A stretch of 64,000 bases of DNA from Ligustrum vulgare (GCA_963555705.1 OY743184.1:29606639-29670638), one strand, 5' to 3'; counted from the first letter of the stretch, positions 43,429-55,962 are shown. Notes: a model not told the origin generated them from the letters alone. A program made the numbers and translations.

Positions 43429-44640
43429 TTACTGTTGTTGGAAATTTGGTGGGTGTTGAACATTCTGATTGTTTGACCATGAGAAGTTGGGTTGGTTCTT
43501 CCACTCTGGATTGTAAGTTTGTGAATAAAGACCAGCTTGTTGCCTATTTCCCACAAAATTTACTTGTTCAGGATTTTGTTGACTTTGATGAGCTACTGGA
43601 TAATATTTTAAAGAATGATTTTTAAAGTAAAAATCACAAAATAAAGCTGTATGAACTGCATGGATTCGTTGATTCCTCAGATTGTCAAATTTCTTAGTTA
43701 GTGCGTCAAGCTTTGCATATAATCCTGTAATTTCAATAATTGCCACAATTCCTCTAGATTCTAGTGTAGAACGATTTGATTACAACTGGTAACTGTTTGC
43801 AGCCATTTTCTCAAATATTCCTGAAGCTTCTTCATAGGTCATGTCCAAAACTGATCCACCTGCTCCTAAATTTGTGTGCTTCTTGTTATCACAAGTCAAT
43901 CCATTGTAGAATGTCTGCACCAAGATCCATTTTGCTATTCCATGTGTTGGACACTGTCATATGAGCTCATTAAACCTTTCCCAAGCTTCAAAACTTTATT
44001 CATCTAGTTGTTGACTAAAAGACAGGCTTTCACGCCTAAGTTTTGTCATGCAACCAAGTGGAATTAATTTTTCCACAAACTTTTTACTTAGAATATCTCA
44101 CGAGGTAATGGAGTGTAAAGGCATGGAATAGAACCAAGTCTTTGCTTTATCAACCAGTGAGAAATAAAATAACTTCATCTTCACGGGTTCAGTTGGAACC
44201 CCAATCAGGCGATGGATATCATAAATTTCTTAAAAAGCCCAAAGATGTGCATGTGGGTGATCAGATGGTAAACCATGAAATATTGCAAATTTTTCGATCA
44301 ATGAAATTAAGGAAGTCTAGATCTCATAATTATTTGTAGGTATCGTCGGTAATACCACACAAGTTCCACTGTTCCCCACAGGTGGAACTATGTAGTATCT
44401 TAAATGATGTCCCCCATTATTTTGTGGCTGTTCAATAATAGCTACTAGCAGATTACTCAAATTTTCCTGATTATTTTGAATTTTGTCATCTACCATGTGA
44501 AGATCTACTAGTTGAGCTACTTCCAACTGTTGTCTGCACATCTGTTGAAATGTGCGTTCAGTTTCTGAATCAACAAGAAGCAAATCACAAGATTTAGACC
44601 TTCTTAATATAAAATAAATAAAATAAATATAAAACAATAG
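43429..44640 (-). pseudogene. Athila-2 Gag, broken
   Basis: Begins with the Athila Gag-like phrase RRSKSCDLLLVDSETERTFQ (near 44600). The retrotransposon Gag core follows at 43960-44200 (DKAKTWFYSMPLHSIT, EAWERFNELI, ILVQTFYNGLT). The C-terminal part (43746-43429) is Asn/Gln-rich (QSQQNPEQVNFVGNRQ). Several stops and indels. From 43045 to 43428 only a decayed Gag-Pro linker is visible. Confidence 0.75.
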
Positions 44641-44702
44641 TAAAATAAAAAAAATTCAAATTAAAAAAAGAACTAAGTAGTATCGATATTAAAATAAAAC
44701 AG

Positions 44703-44720
44703 TCCCCGAAAATGGTGCCA
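44703..44720 (-). other. Athila-2 primer binding site (tRNA-Asp-like, degenerate)
   Basis: The minus strand reads TGGCACCATTTTCGGGGA, close to the tRNA-Asp complementary site commonly used by Athila-type elements, with several substitutions. It lies a few bases inside the LTR edge at 44726. Confidence 0.6.
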
Positions 44721-44725
44721 AAATT

Positions 44726-46028
44726 TGTTCACTTTATTTTGCAACGCAAAATATACCCGTAAGTCATGTTTGTTAGCGAATATGACCAAGTCCCCTTTAC
44801 TGGGAAATGATAAAGGTAAAAAACTTGTTCGCACTATTTTGCAACGCAAAATATACCCACAAGTGTACGGATCGAGAAAAGTAATAAAGTGGACCTAAGA
44901 GTCCGAATTATCGTTTTCACGAGGACTATTATTAATTACCAAAATATTTTAGTTCTGAACCTTATTTGAATAGACGAATGTTATTTGATAATTTAAACTA
45001 AACTAAGAAAATAAGCTAAGTAAATAAATCACAAGATTGTTTTGTTTTTAAAACAATTGTAAAATGGTCGAGATTCACGATTTCACCTAAACAATTAAAT
45101 TAACTCAAACTCCTGTTTTATTTTCTAAAAATGCATTCATTCTAATTCACTAATATATATTTAAATTCCTCTCTCAAGTTCAAATCAATTCTGTCTAAAT
45201 AAGTCAATCGTGTATTTCTACAGAGAGTCCTAATTATTCCTTATCTAGATACATAGAACACAAGAATTCACACATAGCCACAATAATAATAAAAGTATAA
45301 CTCTTTCTTTTGTTCAATTACCGAATTTTATTCCTAAGTCTAGTTTGTTAGCTCACCTCTCATATTATGAAAACAATCACTAAATTATGAATTAGTGGTC
45401 AATTAACTCATACATTAAACTCAAACTAAAATCAATACATGCAATGAATAATTAAAACAATGGAGTTCAGAATTAAAATAATAAAGCTAGGTTACTCCAT
45501 TCATCCCAACATGAGAATTTAGTTACACATCATAATTAAATAAACAATAAAAATAGGCGTTCATTGAAAATACATAAAAAAAGAAGAAGCTTGCGCCAAG
45601 ATTCAATTCGTCATATAATTTTCAAGTCTTGCCCTTTGCTTTGTTTCAATCTCCCAAGAATCAAACATTGAAATGTTTTTGGTTGCTATGAGGTGAGGCA
45701 AAGGTCTGAAATTCATGCCTCCCTAGTTGTATATATAGGTTTTGGAAGAAATATGTTAAAACCCCGTGCAGAAAAAATCCCACTCAAAGCCCAACCGGAT
45801 AGCCAAGCAATCGCCTTGTTCAACTCCAAGTGATCGCTTGGAATTTACGTTTAGACACTACTTCGTTTTTTGAGCACAAGGCGATCGCTTGGTATAGTAG
45901 GTGGCGATTAATCTCCATTTATCATCTTTTTTCCTTCAATTCACTTCAAATGCTTCATTCTTCATATTTTGGGATGTTTTCTGAAATAATAATAAATAAC
46001 AACTAATTAGGCAGTATTTATTCTAAAA
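44726..46028 (-). mobile_element. Athila-2 5' LTR region with an embedded 68-bp copia-2 flank copy
   Basis: 44726-44758 is the edge of the true 5' LTR. Next comes about 65 bp matching copia-2 integrase at 37030-37098 (to 44825). Then LTR sequence restarts at 44826 and continues to 46028, where it meets copia-2 integrase core. The last ~57 bp of the LTR (as in 38476-38532) are missing. The embedded flank shows a junction duplication. Palindromes at 45803-45892 match the family motif. Confidence 0.75.
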
Positions 46029-46461
46029 CGATACAATTATTGGATTTAATAAATACTGATGTATGAAGACCCATGTCAATAATCGGTAGAGGTGGTTTCT
46101 CTTATTTAAATACTTTTACAGATGACCATTTTAGATATGGTCATGCATACTTGATGTAATTTAACCATGAGGTCCTTAAAAATCTCGGGGAATTCAAGCA
46201 AGATGCGGAGAAATAACTGGGTAAACATATTCTCACACTAAGATCTGATCAAAATGGAGACTATCTATAAAGCAGTTTTTTAGATTATCTACAGGAGAAT
46301 GGGATTCTCTTGCGATGGACTCTGCCTCATACAATTTTAGAACAACGATGTATTTGAGAGGAAAGATCATACACTATTAGATATGGTATGGTCAATGATG
46401 AGTCTGCTAACCTCCCAGAATCATTTTAGGATCATGCACTAAATATCATGTGCTACACACT
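46029..46461 (+). pseudogene. copia-2 integrase core
   Basis: LLDLINTDV, then RGGFSYLNTFTDDHFRYG and LTLRSDQNGDYL: the first and second Asp of the D-D-E integrase core, followed by a ENGILLRWTLPHT segment. Stops interrupt it. Collinear with 36949-37094 once Athila-2 is removed. Confidence 0.8.
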
Positions 46462-46466
46462 AAATT

Positions 46467-46548
46467 TGTAAGACCGCTTTTCATTTTTACGTGCAATTTT
46501 AAATTTCACGTAATATTTATGTAAATATGGTTATGAATTTTAAATTGA

Positions 46549-46579
<31 letters not shown>

Positions 46580-49500
46580 GGTTTGAAGTATTTTGCAGTG
46601 GAAGGACTTGGATGCCGTCTTGATCAATGTGCCAAATAGAAAGTTCATATATTGTCTATGTGCAATTCTATGTGTGATTATTAATGTTATTTATTAATCT
46701 TGTTATTTTCTATTTAATTAAGTTGAAAGTGGCCTAAATTGTGTTAAATGGGAATTGGGGAAAGTTTAGTGGCACTTTGAGTTTTATTTGAGGGATGTTG
46801 ACTTAAATTACCTATTTATGAGAGTTGAAGGACTGAATTGCAAATTCTAAAAGTTTATACCTAACCCTACCTTTAACATCTCACTCACGGTCTCTCACGC
46901 TCACTTTCCGCTCTCTCGCGATCTCACCCTCTTCTCGGTATCTCTCTCTCAATACCATTTCTCTACCACTCGTTCTCTCCGCTCTCTCGGTTCTCTCTTC
47001 CGTCGCCACCCCTCACCCACGATCTCCCTCTAGGCGACGGCGACCACAACTGCCAACCACCATACTGTGAGCCCCTCCCCTTTCTCTGCACGCACGCACG
47101 GTGCCTCGTAACACACACACACCAACACACAATTTTGCACATACATACACGGTAGTGCACGTACAATTTTGTAGATATGCCTGTGTGTATATATGTATGT
47201 ATAGGTTATATGTGTGGATTTTTAGAATTATAGTAAAGTCCGAATTTTAAGTTTTTTATTGGTAAATTTTCAGACTTAAGATTCATGAATTAGTTAGTGT
47301 AATTGAAACGTTCAGTTTCATTTTTGATTTAGGAATGGTAATTTTTGAAATTTAGGGGAAAAGTGTATGAAGGTGTATATCAATTTCATGTATATAGATA
47401 TATATACATTAGTAAATTTCAGATTTTAGTATACATATGTAATTTCAGATTTCAAAGTTGGATTAAAGTTCATATGTTACTTGTTGATTTCGAAATTTGG
47501 GGCTTATGATGACAGTATATATATACCATGTATGTGAAGATTTTTCAGATTGGGTATTAGCTAATTTCGAATTTCATGATGTTGAAATCAGTGTTGGACT
47601 AATGTAAATATGTGTGTATAATTTATATAATTTTAGACTGGAATTTTATAGGTTTAGTTAAAGTTTCAGATTTTGATTTTGTTTAGATTTTTGAATCTTA
47701 AATTATTAACTTGAGAATTTTTATTTGGAGCCTGGATTGGTATGTTTCAAATTTTCAAAATTTATAAAATTTATAGCTTTGTTAATTATTTGGTTAAAGT
47801 TTGAATTATAATGATAATTTTCAGATTTAGAATTTTTGAAAAATACTTGGTTTAAATTTGAGTTAGTTAATTAAGTTTATGTTATTCTGGGTAAATTAAG
47901 AAATTTGAGAATTTTCATGTATTGATATAAATGGCTTTAGTCATATTAGCTAGTTAATTCTTAGATTTTTAATATATGAATCCAATTGTTAACCAATGGA
48001 CCAATGGTTAGGTTAATTTTGGATTAAAAGTTATAGATTCAGTTTTTCGAATTTGATTAGATTTATGAAATTAGTTAATTGCTTTTTGGTAATGTTTGTA
48101 ATAAATGGTCATTTTAAGATTTGTGAACTTGTTAGAATCACGATTAAGTAATTTCTAAAGTTATGGAATCTTGAGTTTAAGTTTGAATTTAAAAGATGAG
48201 AAGACCTTCTAATGTGCATTGAGATTCATTTTCTTGTCTCGAATATGGTTTTATGTGTTTTGGTTATTATGTAAAGTCACGCTTGGGTTAAATTGAAGTT
48301 TTAATCTCGGTTAATGTTTGATTATTATTAAAATGAATAACGAATGTGGTTGTGAACTAAAAGTTATACGTTTTGTCGAATGGTTTAAATCTTTTGATTT
48401 CGAGTATTGTATGGAAGTGTTTAATATATCTTAATACCTTGTTTGGAAGAAATGATCACAAGAATGAAAAGGGAAAGAAGATTTATTGTTTTAACTTGTT
48501 TAATGTAATGTTAAAAGAATGATGAATATATCAATTTGAACTGAGAGTATATTTTACTAAATGAATGGATACAACTAGGATTTTGGTACATTGACGACAC
48601 GGGCAGTCGAGGCTCCTCCACTTGCAAATCCAGATAACGGTAAATTCTAAGGACGTCAGGTAAGTAAACTTCCCCTATTTTCATGAAAGTAGAAATTTAA
48701 TGTGAAATTAATGTGCGCAAGTGATTTCGTGTTAATTACTTAATGTTGATGTATTTGATTTATGACATGCAAGTATGTGTATTTAAGGAAATGTTCAAGC
48801 ATGCACGTTATCATGTCATTGCATCATTAAGCATGCATTGGCATCGAAATGGGGAAGTCAAATGTTTTAATGAAAATAAATGTATCAAGGTGCAAGTTTG
48901 TTCAAAAGTTATGTATCCCAAGTTTTTTAAGAAAGAATAGGTGTACTTCTAGTTCATGAAAGATGCGAGTGGGAAATGGGGCGCGGGGGGACCGGTGTAA
49001 CCGAATTAAGTCGTTTTGCGACGGAATGTTCAACCGTTTTACGGTGGACTGTTAAACCGCTTTGCGGTGGAATGAAGTGAATGAGCCGCTTTGCGGTGGA
49101 AATGTGAAAGTTAATCTGGTTCCAAATAAGAATTTCCCACTGTTATCTGATTGACTAGATGATACACCAAGTGAGCTCACGATGGAAATGAAGTGAAAGT
49201 TTTGAAATGTTAAGTGAAAGTTCAAAATGTTGAAAGTTTTGAAAGGTTAAAGTGAATGGGGATACATATTTCAAAGTTTAAAGCATTCATGTCATAAGCA
49301 TGCATTCATGCATAAAGTTTACTTACTGAGCTTTAGCTCACCCCAATCCCTCCCCAACATTTCAGGTGATGAAAGTTAGGTGATCCGAGGAGAGCACTCG
49401 GCAGCTGACTCAGGCTATACCCGCTTCAACACTTTTAAATAAAGTTAAATTAGAATTTATTTCAATTTCTCGTTATTTATTCCTTAGTTCATGTATTATC

Positions 49501-49816
49501 AAGGTTAACTTACCTCTTATTTCAATTGCTAAAGTTTAATTACTTAGAATTATATTGTTGAGGAGTTTGGGACTTATCGTAATGGTTTAGATGATGTTTG
49601 GGATTGAATGAGTTGAGAATTGTATTTGTAATATGGGTATGATGTCCCTCTACAGGTTGGCTATGTCCCAATTATAGAGGAGACTCTGCCGAAATTTTTG
49701 TAGAACTTATAATAGAAAGAAAATGAAAAGTTAAATGTTTTAAACGATTTCTTTCCACATTTAAGTAAAGAAAAGTTAACACGCCTAGTTTTTAGATTTG
49801 AACTTGGGGTGTTACA
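46467..49816 (+). mobile_element. G2 solo LTR (3,350 bp) in copia-2
   Basis: Starts TGTAAGACCGC, ends GGGGTGTTACA, and is flanked on both sides by AAATT (46462-46466 and 49817-49821), a perfect 5-bp duplication; copia-2 integrase continues beyond it. It contains a T25 run (46553-46577), a CT-rich stretch (46870-47090) and the hairpin cluster at 49010-49100. Short ORFs inside are not believed. Sequence is shared with 50976-52297 and 58091-61079. Confidence 0.9.
49010..49100 (+). repeat. Hairpin cluster in G2 solo LTR
   Basis: Four consecutive mini-hairpins: GTCGTTTTGCGAC, ACCGTTTTACGGT, ACCGCTTTGCGGT, and CCGCTTTGCGG. Stems of 4-5 bp close 3-5-nt T-rich loops. The stem pairs vary while pairing is kept. 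Equivalent clusters are at 51392-51512 and 60204-60296. Confidence 0.8.
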
Positions 49817-49821
49817 AAATT

Positions 49822-50775
49822 CTATCCCATATAAATCGGGTTGCAAAAAAAACTCCATATGAATTATGGAGAGGCATAAGAACAACTTGTCTCATATAAA
49901 AGCTTTAGGTTGTAACGCTTATGTGAAGCGCACTGAATCAGATAAGCTAGAATTTAAGTCTTATAAATTCATATTTGTGGGGATATCCAAAAGAAAATTG
50001 GATATCAATTCTATAATTCCACTAAGAAGAAAGAATTCCTTTCTAGACATGCTATCTTTCCAAATAAAGAGTTCATACTAGGAAGGATGGCCGGAGCAAA
50101 ATCAAACTTGAAGAAGTTCAAAAATCCACCGAGTCTGTTGACCAAATAGATAAGTTCAATCTGAACCCACACTAGCTGAGGGACAAATTCATGATCAAGA
50201 AGTAGAGGGCCCGCTAGCCGAGGACAAATTCATGATCAAGAAGGTAGAGGCCCTACAAAGACACCCTAGCTCAACATAAATCTAGTAGGATCATTCGACC
50301 TCCTAGAAGGTATGAATTCATGATTTCTAATCAAGTGTTGCTATTAATCCTATGATGAACCTACTAATTACATAGAAGTAAAGACAAGTGCTGACTCAAA
50401 GAGATAGCATGAAGTCATGGAATCCGTGATGAACTCAATGTATGAAAACAAGGTCTGGACTTGGTCGATCCAACTTATGGAATAAAACTTATAGGTTGTA
50501 AATGGGTTTTAAAAAAAAAAAAAAGGTCGACATGGATGGAAAAATCCATATATACAAAGTACGGCTAGTAGAATAATGTTACAAACAAGGATAAGGAGTT
50601 GACTTCCATGAAATCTTTTGACCTTTAGCCATTCTTAAGTCCATTCGGACTCTACCTGTAATAGCTACATACCATGACTATGGATATGGCAAATGAATGT
50701 CAAAATTGCATTCCTGAATGGGAATCTACAAGAGGAAGTGTACATGCACAATTTGAAAGTTCTGAATACAAGAAT
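49822..50775 (+). pseudogene. copia-2 integrase C-terminus and reverse transcriptase N-terminus
   Basis: RVAKKTPYELWRGI and GCNAYVKRTESDKLEF (integrase C-terminal region), then RIIRPPRRYEFMI, GIKLIGCKWVLKKK and KIAFLNGNLQEEVYM (RT start). Stops and small indels interrupt it, with an A run near 50510. The sequence stops at the assembly gap. The rest of this copia is not identified with certainty. Confidence 0.8.
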
Positions 50776-50975
50776 NNNNNNNNNNNNNNNNNNNNNNNNN
50801 NNNNNNNNNNNNNNNNNNNNNNNNNNNNNNNNNNNNNNNNNNNNNNNNNNNNNNNNNNNNNNNNNNNNNNNNNNNNNNNNNNNNNNNNNNNNNNNNNNNN
50901 NNNNNNNNNNNNNNNNNNNNNNNNNNNNNNNNNNNNNNNNNNNNNNNNNNNNNNNNNNNNNNNNNNNNNNNNNNN
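50776..50975. other. Assembly gap (200 N)
   Basis: Exactly 200 N, so probably a placeholder of unknown true length. By comparison with the G2 solo LTR, at least about 2.1 kb of G2 LTR should lie here, together with its left target duplication and possibly more copia. Confidence 0.95.
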
Positions 50976-52297
50976 GGTACATTGACGTCACAGGCATCCG
51001 AGACTTTTCCAATTGCAAATTCAGAAACGGTAAATTACTAAGGACTGCAAGTAAGTAAACTTCCCCTATTTTCATAGAAGTTAAATGTAAATGTGGAATG
51101 TGTAAATGACTGTTTGCAACTTACTTGCTTTGATGAATTTCATTTACTTTATGAAAGTACATGTTATTATGAAGAATGTTCAAGCATGCACATTATCATG
51201 TCATTGCATCATCAAGCATGCATTGGCATCGGAATTGGGAAGTCAAATGTTTTTAAATGAAAGAAATGTATCAATGTGCAAGTTTGTTCAAAAGTTATGT
51301 ATCCCAAGTTTTTAAGAAAGAATGGGTGTACTTCTAGTTCATGAAAGATGCGAGTGGGAAATGGGGCGCGGGGGACCGGCGTACCCAAATTAAGTCTCTT
51401 TGCGACGGAATGTTCAACCGTTTTACGGTGGACTGTTAAACCGCTTTGCTGTGGAATGAAGTGAATGAGCCGCTTTGCGGTGGAATGAAGTGAATGAGCC
51501 GCTTTGCGGTGGAAATGTGAAAGTTAATCTGGTTCCAACTAAGAATTGCCCACTGTTATCTGATTGACTAGAAGATACACCAAGTGAGCTCACGATGGAA
51601 ATGAAGTGAAAGTTTTGAAATGTTAAGTGAAAGTTTGAAAAGTTTGAATGTTCTGGAAAGTAAAGTAAATGGGGATACATATATGGAATTTTTAAAGCAT
51701 TCATGTCATAAGCATGCATTTCATGCATAAAGTTTACTTAATGAGCATTAGCTCATCCCAATCTCTCCCCAATATTTCAGGTGATGAAAGTTAGATGATC
51801 TGAGGATGGAGCATTTGGTGGCAGACTCATACAGTACCACGAGTTATCATTTTAAATAAAGTTTGAATTGGAATTTCATAAATGTTTTAGTTGTTTTATT
51901 AGTTCATTCTTTTAATTGTTCATTGGATTTAGTTTTTTATAAGTCGTTTATCTCTTTAGTAGTTTATCAATCCTCCATTTAGTTAAATGGAGCTCATGGT
52001 TTAAATTTATTCATCGTTGAGGAGTTTGGGAATTAATGTTGGAGTTGGATTTTGGAAATTTTGGTTGGATGTTGAATGTTGGATTTAAATGGTTTTGAGA
52101 ATTGTATATGTATTGTAGGTATGATGTCCCTCTACAGGTTGGTTATGTCCAAGTTATAGAGGAGACTCTGCCGAGATCTTTATAAAATTTCATAATAGAA
52201 AATGAAAATGTTGAGGTTTTAAATGATTTCTTTTCCGCATTTAAGTAAAGAAAAGTTAACACGCCTATGTTTAAGATTTTGAACTTGGGGTGTTACA
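50976..52297 (+). mobile_element. G2 element 5' LTR, 3' portion
   Basis: Matches 48588-49816 of the solo LTR and 59790-61079 of the 3' LTR, ending GGGGTGTTACA at 52297. It is followed by a primer site, which makes it the 5' LTR. The 5' portion lies in the gap. Confidence 0.85.
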
Positions 52298-52301
52298 TTT
52301 T

Positions 52302-52313
52302 TGGTATCAGAGC
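52302..52313 (+). other. G2 primer binding site (initiator tRNA-Met)
   Basis: TGGTATCAGAGC four bases after the LTR end, in the plus orientation. It defines the start of the G2 internal region. Confidence 0.9.
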
Positions 52314-53400
52314 TAAGAGTTTTAAAAGTGATTTTGTAGACTTTTAAAATTATTTGAAATGGTTCGGGTACTGAGTCACGCCTCAAGTGCTTCTCCCTCG
52401 ATCATCTGGTAAGTTAATTTTTGTTTAAATTATGAAATGTTAATTGATATGACAATTATTGCAAATTCTTGCATGTTAATGTGTAATGTCGTAAAGTGTA
52501 AGGTTAAGAATGTTATTAGTGAGTATGACATGTATACCTTGATTATGTAAATGAGAAAATGAGATGGTAATGATTTTTATAAAATTTGGGTAATGTTCAT
52601 AAGTCCCTATGTGAGAGATAAGACGTGAATGTGAATAGTACTTTGAGTCACGAAGACTATACCGACACGAGTGTATATAATGTCCAAACAGGAAGTTGAG
52701 AAGGTATCAAACTTAGTATTAGACACTCATCATGTTTGATTTCGGGACTACTCACTAATTTGGTAGTCTCACATTCATAGAAAAATTGAGTCGTCCACCT
52801 CTGTAACTGGAGACCAAGTTTATATTGTCAACACCATTTGAAGAATTGTTGAACTAAAGTTATGCATTGAGAAATTTCCCCAACCATGGTGAATGGGAAG
52901 GATTAGATGATAAATCTCATAACACTGAATACCCACAAACTTGATGTCATACTAGGAATGGAATGATTATTACGGTATAAGGTTTCAATCACTGGCTACG
53001 TTAAGGTGGTATTTAAACCTTCAAATGAAACCCTTTTCGCTTTGTTGAAGTAAAGGTGAAACTTTCTATTTCGATATTATCAGTGATGAAGGCTCGTCAA
53101 TTGATGAATAAGAGTTATTAGGCCTACCTGGTTGCAATAATTGAAGTGTCTAAGGTGAATACTTCTCTCGGACAAATTTCTGTTATTCGAGAATGACTAA
53201 AGATGTTCTCATAAGATCTTTGTGATTTATCGCCTAAAAGAGAGATTGAATTCGTCATCGATTAAGTGTGCAACTCTAGTATCCAAGGTATAATATCGGA
53301 TGACTCCTTCGTAACTTAAAAGAGCTCAAAGTACAGCTATAGAATCTCATGGACAAAGGTTTTGTTAGACCTAGTTTTTTTCCATGGTGCTCATGTGCTG
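52314..53400 (+). pseudogene. G2 internal 5' region with protease remnant; Gag largely missing
   Basis: Directly after the primer site is a short leader. Only about 600 bp precede the phrase HKLDVILGMEW (near 52930-52965), the retropepsin C-terminal motif of chromoviruses. A normal Gag of 1 kb or more is not there. Beyond it, frames decay to the RT at 53401. Confidence 0.6.
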
Positions 53401-54080
53401 CTATACATGAAGAAGAGAGATGGTTTTATGAGACTTTGCATAAACTGTAGAGAACTGAACAAGTGACAATAAAAAATTAAATATCCATTGCCAAGAATTA
53501 AGGATATGTTTGATCAGCTTCAAAGTGCTTGGTATTTTTCTAAAATCGACCTGAAATCTGGTTACCATCAGTTGAGGATCAAGGAAGAGGACATTCCAAA
53601 GATATCTTTTCGAACCAGATATGGGCATTATGAGTTCTTGGTTATGTCGTTTGGATTAACAAATGCTTCTGCAACATTTAGGAACTTAATGCATTGGATC
53701 TTTAAAGAATATCTGGATCAATTTGTTACCGTTTTCATTGAAGACATAGTAATATGTTCAAGGTCCGAGTAAGAGCATGAAAGTATTTTGAGAATCGTGC
53801 TTTAGAAGCTTAGAGAAGAGAATTTTTTTACTAAGTTTAAGAAGTGTGAATTTTGGCTGGATAGATTGCCATTCTTTGGCCATATTGTATGAAGGGCATG
53901 TATTGAAGTTGGCTAGAGTAAAAGTGAGGTAATTCAAAACTGGTTTACGCCCTCTAATGTTAAGGAAGTCCAAAGTTTCATTGGACTAGCGGGTGACTGT
54001 TGAAGATTTGTAAAAAGATTTTCCAAGATTGCCCCATCGTTGACTAAGTTGACTAGAAATGATACAAAATTTCAATGGAG
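53401..54080 (+). pseudogene. G2 reverse transcriptase, broken
   Basis: [53 protein letters not shown] and the catalytic segment [15 protein letters not shown] are in one frame at 53488-53772. The usual chromovirus FIDD reads FIED, so the first Asp of the catalytic pair is Glu. Downstream RT parts (KCEFWLDRLPFFGHIV, EVQSFIGLAG) follow with stops. From 54080 to 55400 I can recognise nothing with confidence. Confidence 0.85.
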
Positions 54081-55399
54081 CTCAGATTGAGCAGTGCTTT
54101 GAAGAGTGATAGACACGGTGGGCAACTGTGATAATCCTAACAATTCAACAGGGTAATGAAAGGTTCGTCATTTACAGAAATGCTTAATTGAAAGGGCTTG
54201 GTTGTGTTCTTATGTAATATGACAAGGTGATGGCCTGCACTTCTAGGCAACTGAGGGAGTAAAGAATTGTAAAATTTAAGATTTTTTGAGATTGAGAGAT
54301 TGGTATATATAAGATTTTAGTGATTTATTGATGTAGAAATGTTCATGTGATATATATGATGGTTATTACACTGTGATCTTAAGGAGATTGATATGATTAA
54401 ATGTTGAGGTCATATGGTATGGTGATAAGTGACATGTCACATGATTACCAGTAGTTATGGTGGATAGATAGTTAATGAATGTTATGATTGTCCTATGGAA
54501 GAATAGTGTAATTATATGTTTGAACTAATTAATCTTATCTTGATCAATGGTTTGTTTATTGCTAAATGTGACCTATGGTCGGGAGACTTCAATTGTTTAT
54601 GATAAGATAGAGGAATTTATTTAAAATTTTGGTGATGTAGTTGTGGTTACTCATTGTTGGTTGTGCATTAGATGTGAGTAGAGCATTTTATCCATTTTGA
54701 GATCTCCATGGAATATACATAAATTTGGATTGGTTAAAATCTAAGATGATCATTAGTGTAACTTTTACTTATTGGGGAGTTGTATCTTTGGGTTAAGTAA
54801 ACTTGATGAGGAATCCGATATGAATCACAAAAGTCTTATTCATTGGTGATAGATCAATGATTTATTTATAAAATACTTGGTTAGAGTATTGTTGTTATGA
54901 TGATTTTGAAAGCATGGATTTTTAAGTTAGTACCTTGGCTTTAGTTTTAAGATGAGTGTATAATGCTGAATACTTGATTACAATATATAAGTATGGATTA
55001 CAGGATTTAAGTTCGATCCTCCGATTTTAAAGGAAATGTCAGCATATTTAGAAAGGATTTCGTTTGTGAATCTTTCCAGAAAGATTTTGTCAAAGTTTTA
55101 GTATTTCTACTGTATATTTTGGTATGGACGTCAAGTTTCACTAATTCTGGATTATAAAGTCTTATTTTGGTCAATCTTCTTGATTTTAGTTTTAAGAATG
55201 TGATCAATCAATATATACATTAAGGTTTAGACGTTAGAATAGATCATATGAAAGGCCGGAAATGGAAAGTTAGTGAATGGATTCATAAGTGGGATAATGT
55301 CGGTTGATGGTCTCCTACAACAATAGCTATCAAGCTTCGATCCATATTGAGTACTATACGATAGGAAGTGTAGATCGTCAGTTCACGAGGGTGAGCAAG

Positions 55400-55962
55400 G
55401 AGAAAGAAAATTTTTGGGTCTAGAAATAGTACAGCAGACAATATAACTTATAAAAGAGATCCTTCGATGGATGAAAATTGCTAAGAGTAGACAAAAGAAC
55501 TATGCTGACAAAAGAAGGAAACCACTGGAATTCGCCGCATGTGCTATGATCTTCTTGAAAGTAACTCCTATGAAAGAGTTATGAGATTCGAGAAGAAAGG
55601 AAAGTTATGCCTGCATTTTGTTGACCCCTTTAAGATACTTGAAAAGGGTAGGTGGATTTAGATTATCGGGTTGCATTGCAATTGGCACTATCAGGAGTAC
55701 ATAATGTTTTCGTGTCTCTATGTTGAGGAAGTATATTTTAGATTCCTCTCATATTCTCAGCTATGAATCACTGGATTTGCGTGAGGATCTAACTTATGAG
55801 GAACCAACTGTGAAAATCTTAATGAAAGTAAATAAACAACTTAGAAGAAAGAAGATTACGTTAGTTAAGGTTCTTTGGAGGAATCATGCAGTAGAAGAGG
55901 CTACTTGGGAATGCGAAGACGAAATGCATGCCAAGTATTCACAACTTTTTGGTAAATCTTAA
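55400..55962 (+). pseudogene. G2 integrase C-terminus and chromodomain-like end, first copy
   Basis: Decayed frames give the Ty3 integrase C-terminal phrases DKRRKPLEF-like and FLKVTPMKE, followed by an open 80-codon stretch (55720-55962) with LTYEEPTVKIL and LVKVLWRNHAVEEATWECED. That is the chromodomain-type tail typical of Tekay/Del chromoviruses, thought to target integration to heterochromatin. It is followed by TTTCGAGGACGAAATTTTC and a purine-rich tract before the LTR. Confidence 0.8.

Noticed and set aside
46963..47166. Minus-strand 67-codon ORF with Arg/Gly-rich end, and similar at 58552-58809
   Set aside because: Both are antisense to the CT-rich leader of the G2 LTR.
49010..49100. 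CRISPR-like array from evenly spaced short repeats
   Set aside because: Eukaryotic LTR context, units too short, spacers not unique; they are hairpins of an LTR.
50665..51075. ORFs spanning the N gap
   Set aside because: They read through undefined bases; only the copia RT part at the left edge is real.
55007..55207. Minus-strand 66-codon ORF, repeated at 57098-57298
   Set aside because: Antisense to decayed G2 pol; repeated only because of the tandem duplication.
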